Made by a program: the position numbers and the translations under genes. Positions 1 through 6,072 of a DNA stretch of 8,611 nucleotides are shown here, in pieces. The number at the start of each line of letters is the position of its first letter. Position 1 is the stretch's first letter. Where the stretch lies: assembly GCA_964496705.1 (NCBI GenBank), contig CAZCBJ010000174.1, positions 1 to 8,611 of the forward strand, given 5' to 3'. Source of the DNA: CAZCBJ01 sp964496705 (GTDB lineage Bacteria; Chloroflexota; Anaerolineae; Anaerolineales; Anaerolineaceae). The notes under the pieces were generated by a model. That model worked only from the letters and a program-made list of their open reading frames with translations. It had not been told where the DNA came from and searched no databases.

Positions 1-1103
1 TCTATCTTTTCGATTCGCGAACTACCCTGGAGAATGGCTATAAACTGGTCATGCCCTCACCCACCCTGTCAATTAGCCGAACAATTCGTCAAGCAACAAC
101 TGAGGCATGTGCCATCGCTTTGCATGGTGTGATGATGGGTGGAGGTCCCAGCGGTTGGGCGATTGAAACTCATCTGCTCAAAGGTTGTGCTGTCTACGCC
201 ACACCACAGGCGGCCAAAACAATCAACGATGACCTGGAAAAAGTGCAATCTATGGGGATCGTTTTGGTAAGTGATGACGAGATGATCCGCCTGCCCGATT
301 CCGTGCAGCGGATTGAACTTCGTGATTTCGATTACTCAACCATCCAGAAGACATTTCAACTCTATGGAGTTGATGAATTAAAACTCGACGCAATCGCTGT
401 CGCTGCGTTTGACCACGGCGATGCGCCACCCGGTGTTTCAGACCGGCAATTCCGTTTTGATTATCTCGCCGAGCGTATCCAATCGGAAAATCGCTTAAGT
501 GCCTTTGCCTACCTATCAGAGAACACACCTTCCACATTAACCAGATTGCGCTCAATAGCGATTTCCAATCCCCTTTTACCCTGCCCGTTGGTGGTGATGG
601 ATACCGCCCCGGCGGCTATATTGGGTGCTACCTTTGATCAAGCAGCATCCTCCATGATAACCAAAATAATGGTAAATGTTGGGAATTTTCACACCATCGC
701 ATTCCGTCTGGGGCAGAATGGGATTGAGGGTTTATTTGAACATCACACCGGTTTTTTAACCCGGCAAAAATTGGAGAAATTTATCTTAAAGCTTGCTGAT
801 GGTACGCTCAGTCATGCTGAGGTTTTCGAGGATCAGGGGCATGGTGCGATTTTTTACTCTAAAGATGCGATAAGGGTTGTATCCAATTCTTTATTTGTTA
901 CTGGCCCCCGCCGGTATATTTTGGTTGATTCCTTTCTCGAACCCCATTTTGCTGTCCCCTTTGGCGATATGATGATCTGCGGGTGTTTTGGCCTCCTATC
1001 AGCAACCGCAGAGATCATCCCGGAAATAGCCGAGTGTATATATCCCGCGCTCAAGTCGCCATCCCAAACCCAGACTGCCCCCTGGGATATTCCGGACGTG
1101 TAA
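1..1103 (+). CDS. DUF1786 family protein (often named pyruvate formate-lyase activating enzyme-like), 5'-truncated by window edge
   Basis: The frame is open from the first complete codon at base 3 (reading YLFDSRTTLENGYKLV) into the ATG at 51, so that Met is internal and the gene starts upstream. Family members begin with an Asp/Gly/Thr-rich stretch shortly before LFD, so probably only about 10-15 residues are missing. Numbering from the Met at 51, family-like motifs are MMGGGPSGWAI (28-38), VYATPQAAKTINDDL (48-62), DHGDAPPGVSDR (121-132), MDTAPAAILGA (183-193), VNVGNFHTIAF (208-218), EHHTG (230-234) and GDMMICGCFGLL (305-316). The glycine-rich GN-HT stretch resembles a nucleotide-binding loop of actin-like ATPases, which is inference. 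No radical-SAM CxxxCxxC motif is present, so the common 'activating enzyme' name is not supported here and the function is unknown. No terminator separates it from the rplI promoter, which starts 7 bases after its stop codon. Confidence 0.8.
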   Translation, partial: YLFDSRTTLENGYKLVMPSPTLSISRTIRQATTEACAIALHGVMMGGGPSGWAIETHLLKGCAVYATPQAAKTINDDLEKVQSMGIVLVSDDEMIRLPDSVQRIELRDFDYSTIQKTFQLYGVDELKLDAIAVAAFDHGDAPPGVSDRQFRFDYLAERIQSENRLSAFAYLSENTPSTLTRLRSIAISNPLLPCPLVVMDTAPAAILGATFDQAASSMITKIMVNVGNFHTIAFRLGQNGIEGLFEHHTGFLTRQKLEKFILKLADGTLSHAEVFEDQGHGAIFYSKDAIRVVSNSLFVTGPRRYILVDSFLEPHFAVPFGDMMICGCFGLLSATAEIIPEIAECIYPALKSPSQTQTAPWDIPDV

Positions 1104-1110
1104 ATTGTAT

Positions 1111-1139
1111 TTGACGATCCCAATTTCCTCATGTATAAT
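1111..1139 (+). promoter_or_regulatory. sigma70-type promoter of rplI
   Basis: TTGACG (1111-1116, 5 of 6 consensus bases) is followed after exactly 17 bp by a perfect TATAAT (1134-1139). The predicted transcription start is near 1146, giving a leader of about 50 bases before the rplI start codon. The promoter sits right behind the DUF1786 stop codon, so rplI can be expressed independently of that gene. Predicted from sequence only. Confidence 0.8.
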
Positions 1140-1141
1140 CT

Positions 1142-1190
1142 GCCCTTCGGAATGTTGTACCCTTCATTCCAAAATCTATGCCGAAAGGGC
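1142..1190 (+). repeat. nested inverted repeats in the rplI leader
   Basis: GCCCTTCGG (1142-1150) can pair with CCGAAAGGGC (1181-1190) with one bulged A. The second arm contains the probable rplI Shine-Dalgarno sequence. A smaller exact inverted repeat, GGAATG (1149-1154) with CATTCC (1165-1170), lies inside it with a 10-base loop and competes only for the two G's at 1149-1150. The predicted start site near 1146 falls within the first outer arm. The full outer hairpin would therefore form only in transcripts reading through from upstream, while the inner one would form in both. There is no following U-tract, so it is not a terminator. A regulatory role is speculative. Confidence 0.4.
1183..1189 (+). 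promoter_or_regulatory. ribosome binding site deciding the rplI start
   Basis: GAAAGGG lies 9 bases before the ATG at 1199 and fits the anti-Shine-Dalgarno sequence. It lies downstream of the alternative ATG at 1178, so it can only serve 1199. The resulting N-terminus, MKVLLIKDV, is the usual bL9 start. Confidence 0.7.
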
Positions 1191-1198
1191 TTGAGAAA

Positions 1199-1699
1199 AT
1201 GAAAGTACTATTGATCAAAGATGTATTGAAACTTGGGCGCGCAGGGGATGTCAAAAAGGTTGCTGATGGGTATGGTCGCAATTACCTGATCCCCCAGGGT
1301 CTCGCCGTATTGGCGACCCCGGGTGCGCTGAAACAGATCGATCACATCCGCGCCCAGGCTGCCTTGCGCCGCAACGCGTTGAACACCGAACTAAGCAGTG
1401 TATCCGATAAGGTGAACGGAGTCGTGATTGGATTTGGCGTGAAAGCCGGTGAAACCGGCAAATTGTACGGCTCCATCACCCACGCAATGATTGCTGAGGC
1501 GATCAACGAAAAACTCGGCACCAACATTGACCGCCACCAAATAGAAATCCAACCCCTCCGCACACTGGGCGAATTCAAGGCAACCATTCGTCTCACGATG
1601 GATTTGAATCCTGAGGTCAAGGTCATCGTCCATCGCGAAGGTGAAATGCCTGCCCAATTGATGGCTGCACCGGTCGAAGTGGCTGAACCAGAAAACTAA
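1199..1699 (+). CDS. rplI: 50S ribosomal protein bL9
   Basis: This encodes the two-domain large-subunit protein that binds 23S rRNA near the L1 stalk base. The start at 1199 is chosen over an in-frame ATG at 1178, because bL9 proteins begin MKV(I/L)LL.DV and a Shine-Dalgarno sequence lies between the two ATGs. The product is 166 residues. The N-terminal domain carries the L9 signature around residues 13-37 (GRAGDVKKVADGYGRNYLIPQGLA). A helical linker follows at about 40-75, then the C-terminal domain with GKLYGSIT (about 88-95), AEAI, IDRHQI and LGEF. Most bacterial L9 proteins are near 150 residues, and the extra length is an Ala/Glu/Pro-rich C-terminal tail from about residue 150. The gene is monocistronic by appearance, with its own promoter upstream and an intrinsic terminator downstream. 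It is not next to rpsF, ssb or rpsR here, unlike its common arrangement. Confidence 0.97.
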   Translation: MKVLLIKDVLKLGRAGDVKKVADGYGRNYLIPQGLAVLATPGALKQIDHIRAQAALRRNALNTELSSVSDKVNGVVIGFGVKAGETGKLYGSITHAMIAEAINEKLGTNIDRHQIEIQPLRTLGEFKATIRLTMDLNPEVKVIVHREGEMPAQLMAAPVEVAEPEN

Positions 1700-1726
1700 T
1701 CCCTCTGCACTCCTCGTCTGCTCGTT

Positions 1727-1769
1727 TACCGGCCATTTTCAACCAGGGTTTGAATGGCCGGTATTTTAT
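1727..1769 (+). terminator. intrinsic terminator of rplI
   Basis: TACCGGCCATT (1727-1737) is exactly complementary to AATGGCCGGTA (1753-1763), forming an 11-bp GC-rich stem with a 15-base loop. It is followed by ATTTTAT (1763-1769) as the U-rich tract. It lies 27 bases after the rplI stop and before the RodZ-like gene, separating the two transcription units. Confidence 0.85.
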
Positions 1770-1774
1770 CCTGA

Positions 1775-1783
1775 TGGTAATAT
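1775..1783 (+). promoter_or_regulatory. candidate extended -10 promoter for the RodZ-like/rimO/glycosyltransferase unit
   Basis: TGGTAATAT (1775-1783) fits the extended -10 pattern TGn-TAnnAT. No good -35 box exists at normal spacing, since that position falls in the rplI terminator stem. With the last T at -7, transcription would start at 1790, which is the A of the ATG, so the mRNA would be leaderless. This agrees with the absence of a clear Shine-Dalgarno sequence before that ATG. It is the only promoter candidate seen between the terminator and the gene. Confidence 0.45.
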
Positions 1784-1789
1784 TGAAAC

Positions 1790-3169
1790 ATGGCTGAACC
1801 CGTTGGTCAGAAATTAAGAGAGATGCGAAACGCGAAAAACCTTAGTCTTGACCAGGTTTTTCAAATTTTACATATTCGCCAACGGTTTCTGGAAGCCCTG
1901 GAAAACGACCGCTGGGAGTCTTTGCCCTCTGAAGTGCAGGGACGCGGGTTTCTCCGCCTTTATGCCGAGTTCCTAGGGCTTGATCCTCAACTTGTCTTGG
2001 CTGTGCGCGATGGGAAGGCCGCCTTTGAGAATGACACCGATCTACCCGAAGATGATGCGCTGACTGAGACTGAGCCACTTTTTCTCGCTGATCAACCATC
2101 CTATCCCGAACGCAAAGAAGCTGATCCGTCATTAGGGATCGAATCAACCCCCGAAAATGACATGAACATATCCTCAGTTTCTTCGGCTGGGGCTGAGGCT
2201 GATACAATCACTTCTCAGGCGATTTTCTCAAGGATCGGTGCATCTCTGCGCCGTCGCCGCGAAATGATCAGCCTTTCAATGGAAGATGTCGAACAGCAGT
2301 TGCACATTCGAATGGCTTATTTGCGCGCCCTGGAAGCCGGAAGAGTTAATGAATTGCCCTCTCTGGCGCAGGGAAAAGGTATGATGGTTAATTATGCCAG
2401 GTTCCTCGAATTAGACACCGAGGCTTTATCCACGGATTTTGCGGAAGCCCTTCAACTGCGAAGGCTTGAAAATGAGGACCGATCTCCCCAACAGAGGCGG
2501 GCTTCCACCACCTTCAAAAAAGCAAACTCCTTCAGGCGTTTGCTTACACCTGATCTTCTCTTTGGCAGCTTGGGAATCCTTTTATTGGCCGCAATCATCA
2601 TCTGGACAGCTGCCCGGGTGACCGCGGTTCGCACGCAACAGCAAGCAGCAACTGCTCCTTCCATCATGGAGGTGCTTCGAACCACCCCCAGCCTCACACC
2701 GCAAGAGGATGCGGACTTGACACCAATACCCACTCTCGTAGAAGATGCACAAGCAGCGGTCGTTGACGAAAATGTTGATTCCGAGCCTACCACAATACCC
2801 ACCCGCGATGAAAAACCTATACAAGTTTATATCATTGCATTGCAAAGAGCATGGGTTCGCGTATCTGAGGACGGCAAAGAAACCTTTAATTCCAGGATCA
2901 TTCCAGGCAATGTGTATCAATTTTCTGCCAAAGATAAAGTCGAGTTGGTCACAGGGAATGCAGCCGGCTTGAAAGTACTCTTCAACCATAAAGAAATCGG
3001 TGTACTTGGGATACCCAATCAACCAGCAAGTCTCGAATTTCGCCAGGAAGGCGTCATCGTTCCCACGCCTCAGTTTACCCTTACACCGACGGCGACCACT
3101 GTTCCAACCGCCACGGCGCAGCCAACTGCCACCTCCGTGACCCCCACTGTGACTCCCTTTATTCCATAA
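1790..3169 (+). CDS. RodZ-like membrane protein with two tandem helix-turn-helix domains and a DUF4115 domain
   Basis: The product is 459 residues and probably a bitopic inner-membrane protein. A first Xre/HTH_25-type domain lies at about 5-75 (GQKLREMRNAKNLSLDQV, then GRGFLRLYAEFLGLD). An acidic linker follows at about 76-143, then a second HTH_25-type domain at about 145-215 (RIGASLRRRREM, then GKGMMVNYARFLELD). A basic stretch (225-250) precedes one membrane helix at about 256-276. Outside the membrane come a Thr/Pro-rich linker (288-340), a DUF4115/RodZ C-terminal beta domain at about 344-423 (QRAWVRVSEDGKETFNSRI) and a Thr/Pro-rich tail (426-459). RodZ links MreB to cell-wall synthesis in rod-shaped bacteria, with its HTH domain binding MreB in the cytoplasm. 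Here the position matching E. coli RodZ F60 appears to be Gln in both HTH domains (Q50, Q194), and the Y64 position is Phe54 or Met198, so MreB binding cannot be assumed. The start at 1790 places the HTH fold at the N-terminus as in the family. The gene is first in a unit with rimO, a pairing known from other bacteria. Confidence 0.88.
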   Translation: MAEPVGQKLREMRNAKNLSLDQVFQILHIRQRFLEALENDRWESLPSEVQGRGFLRLYAEFLGLDPQLVLAVRDGKAAFENDTDLPEDDALTETEPLFLADQPSYPERKEADPSLGIESTPENDMNISSVSSAGAEADTITSQAIFSRIGASLRRRREMISLSMEDVEQQLHIRMAYLRALEAGRVNELPSLAQGKGMMVNYARFLELDTEALSTDFAEALQLRRLENEDRSPQQRRASTTFKKANSFRRLLTPDLLFGSLGILLLAAIIIWTAARVTAVRTQQQAATAPSIMEVLRTTPSLTPQEDADLTPIPTLVEDAQAAVVDENVDSEPTTIPTRDEKPIQVYIIALQRAWVRVSEDGKETFNSRIIPGNVYQFSAKDKVELVTGNAAGLKVLFNHKEIGVLGIPNQPASLEFRQEGVIVPTPQFTLTPTATTVPTATAQPTATSVTPTVTPFIP

Positions 3170-3184
3170 CACGTTATTCAACCA

Positions 3185-4522
3185 ATGAAAAAAAAGAGCT
3201 ACTATCTCGAATCGTTGGGCTGTGCCAAGAATACCGTTGATTCAGAATCAATCGCCAGCCTGTTGCATCAGTCTGGATATACCAGAACCTTGAAAGCCAA
3301 TCACGCTGAAGTGTTGATTGTCAACACTTGCGGTTTTATTCAACCGGCGCGTGATGAATCGATAGAAACCTTACAGCAGCTCTCTGTAAACAAGAAAAAG
3401 GGGCAAATTTTAATTGCAGCCGGATGCCTGACAGAGCGCTATCGAGAGAAGCTTGCCAGAGAGGTTAAGGGGCTGGACGGCGTCCTGGGCACCCGCCGCT
3501 GGATGGATATCTTAGAGGTTATTCAGGAGCTGCAACGCACCCACCATCCCAATCCTCTGTACCACCTTCCCGATTTGCCTACCGTGGGAAAGGACGAACC
3601 ATCTGTGTTGCGGGCAGCCGTCCAGGGTGGAAGCGCATACCTGAAAATTGGGGACGGATGCAGGCGTCCCTGCGCATTTTGTTCAATTCCTCTCATCAAA
3701 GGGACTGCCGTCAGCCGCCCACCTGAAATCATTGCCCGTGAAGCAAAAATCTTGCAATCAATGGGAATGCGCGAATTAATTTTAATTGCTCAGGATACCA
3801 CAGATTACGGTCACGATTTGGGAATCCAGGATGGTCTGCCAAAACTTTTATTGGAGATAATTCAGCTCGCACCTGAGATCCCTTGGATCCGCCTGATGTA
3901 TGCTTATCCTGGTTTCATATCGGATGACCTGATCCAGGTGATGACCGACCATAAGCAAGTTCTTCATTATATCGACCTGCCCCTACAACATGCACATCCC
4001 GCCACATTGCGCCGGATGCGCCGACCGTCGAACATGGATTGGGTTCGCTCGGTGATCTTGAAACTGCGCAGTGCAATGCCCGACCTGGCTCTGCGCACCA
4101 CATTCATCGTCGGTTATCCTGGTGAAACCGAGTCAGAGTTTGAAACGTTGCTGGATTTCATCAAAGAAATCCAATTTGATCGCGTGGGTGTGTTTGAATT
4201 TTCGTTCGAACCGGGCACGACCAGTGAACCATTAGGAGATCCGATCCCGAAAGAATTGAAAGAAGAACGGAAAAACCGTCTGATGGAGCTTCAACAGGGT
4301 ATTTCTTTTTCTCGGAATCAGGCATGGATTGGTAAACGGGTAGATGTGCTGGTAGAAGGCAATGATCAAGGAATATCAGTGGGGCGTTCTTTCCGTGACG
4401 CCCCTGAAATTGACGGGCTGGTGTTTATACAAGGCAACCTGCCCGCTGGTGAAATTTCACCCGTGCTGGTCAATGGGGCGATGCCTTATGATCTCACTGC
4501 GCAAATTTATGAAGCGCGTTGA
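3185..4522 (+). CDS. rimO: ribosomal protein uS12 methylthiotransferase RimO
   Basis: This radical-SAM enzyme adds a methylthio group to the beta-carbon of the conserved Asp of ribosomal protein uS12, using S-adenosylmethionine and two iron-sulfur clusters. The product is 445 residues, the usual length. The N-terminal methylthiotransferase domain has its three cluster cysteines at C13 (LGCAKN), C49 (VNTCGFI) and C81 (AGCLTERY). The radical-SAM cluster motif is C159-RRP-C163-AF-C166. The C-terminal TRAM domain starts near residue 376 and contains RSFRDAPEIDGLVFI. That RimO-type stretch, with EFSFEPGT at about 338-345, argues for RimO rather than the tRNA enzyme MiaB. All catalytic cysteines are present, so it should be active. 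The ATG follows the RodZ-like stop by 15 bases with no clear Shine-Dalgarno sequence, which suggests translational coupling. The next gene overlaps its 3' end. Confidence 0.97.
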   Translation: MKKKSYYLESLGCAKNTVDSESIASLLHQSGYTRTLKANHAEVLIVNTCGFIQPARDESIETLQQLSVNKKKGQILIAAGCLTERYREKLAREVKGLDGVLGTRRWMDILEVIQELQRTHHPNPLYHLPDLPTVGKDEPSVLRAAVQGGSAYLKIGDGCRRPCAFCSIPLIKGTAVSRPPEIIAREAKILQSMGMRELILIAQDTTDYGHDLGIQDGLPKLLLEIIQLAPEIPWIRLMYAYPGFISDDLIQVMTDHKQVLHYIDLPLQHAHPATLRRMRRPSNMDWVRSVILKLRSAMPDLALRTTFIVGYPGETESEFETLLDFIKEIQFDRVGVFEFSFEPGTTSEPLGDPIPKELKEERKNRLMELQQGISFSRNQAWIGKRVDVLVEGNDQGISVGRSFRDAPEIDGLVFIQGNLPAGEISPVLVNGAMPYDLTAQIYEAR

Positions 4523-6017
4523 TTTGCTGGCTGTTCTACTATCCATTATCGCATTTCTGGCCAGCGCCACCATCGCAGATAAGGTGTTTGAGCGGATTCC
4601 GCATCTGGAAGATGAGATGACCTATGTCTGGCAGGCACAGGTGATCAGCCGCGGTCAATTATCTGTCCCCACCCCACCCTGCAGCCGTTGTTTTCTGGTT
4701 CCTTTTGTTAGTGATTTTGATGGCATCCGTTTTGGCAAGTATCCCTTGGGCTGGCCGGTTATCATATCGGCAGGCCTCCTGTTGGACGCCCGACACTTGG
4801 TGAATCCGCTGCTGGCTGGTTTTTCCACCTGGCTGGTTTATCTCTTGTTCAAAAAAATCCTGGATGAGAAAACTGCTCTTTTGGGTACTTTTCTATTGGT
4901 CTCATCGCCGTTTTTCTTGATGAATTCGGCATCGTTGTTGCCCCATCCATTCGGCCTGTTTCTGACCGTTGTGCTGGCATCCTCTTGGCTGGACACATTC
5001 TCCGGCAGCCATCATCTGCCAAAGCCGCTGACTGCCATCACGGCTGGTCTGGCTTTATGCGGTCTAATTCTCACCCGACCCCTGACCGCCGTGGGAATTG
5101 GCATTCCTTTTTTTATCCACGGCTTGTATCTTTTGTTTGGCAATGATCAAGAAAAAAAGCGTTGGGTAATGACCATCGGGATATTGGCTGCGTTTGGTGT
5201 ATTGCTTCATCTAGGGTGGCAATTGGCTGTAACTGGGAATCCGTTTCACAATCCGTACACACTATGGTGGCCTTATGACCAGATTGGTTTTGGGGTTGAT
5301 GTTGGCCTTCAGCAAGGTGGATACCAGCCTGCAGATGCACTGACCAACGCTTCATTCAGCCTATGGGTGGGATCTCATGATTTATTTGGGTGGTTCAAAT
5401 ATTCCTGGCTTTTCATCCCGATTGGCTTGATTGCCATTTACCCCAACCAAAAAACCTGGCTGACGGTTGCTCTCATGCCAAGCCTTGTTTTTGCATATGG
5501 ATTTTATTGGATCGGCTCATGGGTGTTTGGACCCAGATATTATTATGAAGCCATCATCAGCCCTGTATTGCTGACTGCTGCGGGGATTCGCTGGCTGGCA
5601 GGTAGACAGGTGGGTAAATGGCCAAAAGCAGGCTGGAATTGGATTTCTCGATTACGCTTATCAGTCGTAGGTGCTGTATGCCTTTTGCTGGTAACCCTAA
5701 ACCTTCTCTATTACATTCCGCTGCGGATTGGAGCGATGCGTGGTTTATATGATGTCCATCAATCCCGACTTAGCCCCTTCCACTCTCCAGATGCCGCTAA
5801 ATTAACCCCTGCCCTGGTTATTGTCATTCCGAAAAAAAATTGGATCGAATATGGCAACCTGCTGGAAATCAGCAGCCCTTACCTGGACTCCCCTTTCATT
5901 TTTACTTTCAATCGCGGTAGGATTTTTAACCAATGGGTGATTGATAATTTTCCTGAGCGGAAACTTTGGTACTACTACACAGATGAGCCTGGCGTTTTTT
6001 ACACGCAGCCGCGATAA
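4509..6017 (+). CDS. polytopic membrane glycosyltransferase, GT39/ArnT-like (GT-C fold)
   Basis: From the ATG at 4509 the product is 502 residues, with about 11-12 hydrophobic segments (for example near 6-23, 79-95, 98-115, 122-140, 192-211, 219-238, 298-312, 316-338, 344-362 and 384-403). Right after the first helix comes IPHLEDEMTYVWQAQ (30-44). An acidic motif in this first outer loop is the hallmark of GT39/PMT-type enzymes, which move sugars from polyprenyl-phosphate carriers onto acceptors outside the membrane. Further family-like points are GKYPLGWP (76-83) and FGPRYYYEA (340-348). A soluble C-terminal tail covers about 405-502. Donor and acceptor cannot be told. The start is uncertain: 4509 overlaps rimO by 14 bases and leaves a short basic N-terminus before the helix, while ATG 4488 (509 residues, 35-base overlap) has a weak GGGG 9 bases upstream. 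The frame is open further upstream, but that part lies inside rimO and looks non-coding. The gene is last in the unit and ends at a strong terminator. Confidence 0.75.
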   Translation: MKRVDLLAVLLSIIAFLASATIADKVFERIPHLEDEMTYVWQAQVISRGQLSVPTPPCSRCFLVPFVSDFDGIRFGKYPLGWPVIISAGLLLDARHLVNPLLAGFSTWLVYLLFKKILDEKTALLGTFLLVSSPFFLMNSASLLPHPFGLFLTVVLASSWLDTFSGSHHLPKPLTAITAGLALCGLILTRPLTAVGIGIPFFIHGLYLLFGNDQEKKRWVMTIGILAAFGVLLHLGWQLAVTGNPFHNPYTLWWPYDQIGFGVDVGLQQGGYQPADALTNASFSLWVGSHDLFGWFKYSWLFIPIGLIAIYPNQKTWLTVALMPSLVFAYGFYWIGSWVFGPRYYYEAIISPVLLTAAGIRWLAGRQVGKWPKAGWNWISRLRLSVVGAVCLLLVTLNLLYYIPLRIGAMRGLYDVHQSRLSPFHSPDAAKLTPALVIVIPKKNWIEYGNLLEISSPYLDSPFIFTFNRGRIFNQWVIDNFPERKLWYYYTDEPGVFYTQPR

Positions 6018-6019
6018 CA

Positions 6020-6050
6020 TAAAACCTTCCCGAAAATCGGGAAGGTTTTA
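6020..6050. terminator. bidirectional intrinsic terminator between convergent genes
   Basis: A perfect 14-bp stem, 6020-6033 with 6037-6050 (core AAAACCTTCCCGA), encloses an AAA loop. The stem ends in AAAA on one side and TTTT on the other, so each strand reads a U-rich end after the hairpin. It begins 2 bases past the glycosyltransferase stop codon and 22 bases past the stop of the - strand gene, serving both. Confidence 0.92.
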
Positions 6051-6072
6051 AGCTTATTTTATGGTGTACTAA

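Noticed and set aside
1178..1198. Upstream ATG for rplI
   Set aside because: It would add seven residues not seen in bL9 proteins, and the Shine-Dalgarno sequence lies after this ATG.
1342..1657. Two - strand open frames opposite rplI
   Set aside because: They mirror the conserved bL9 coding sequence and resemble no protein.
2582..3181. 199-codon open frame on the - strand opposite the RodZ-like gene
   Set aside because: It is rich in Gly, Arg, Ser and Cys with no recognisable domain, and lies entirely opposite a well-supported gene; it is a shadow frame.
4362..4487. Upstream part of the glycosyltransferase frame
   Set aside because: It lies inside the conserved TRAM domain of rimO and its translation shows no signal-peptide or membrane character; the real N-terminus is at 4488 or 4509.
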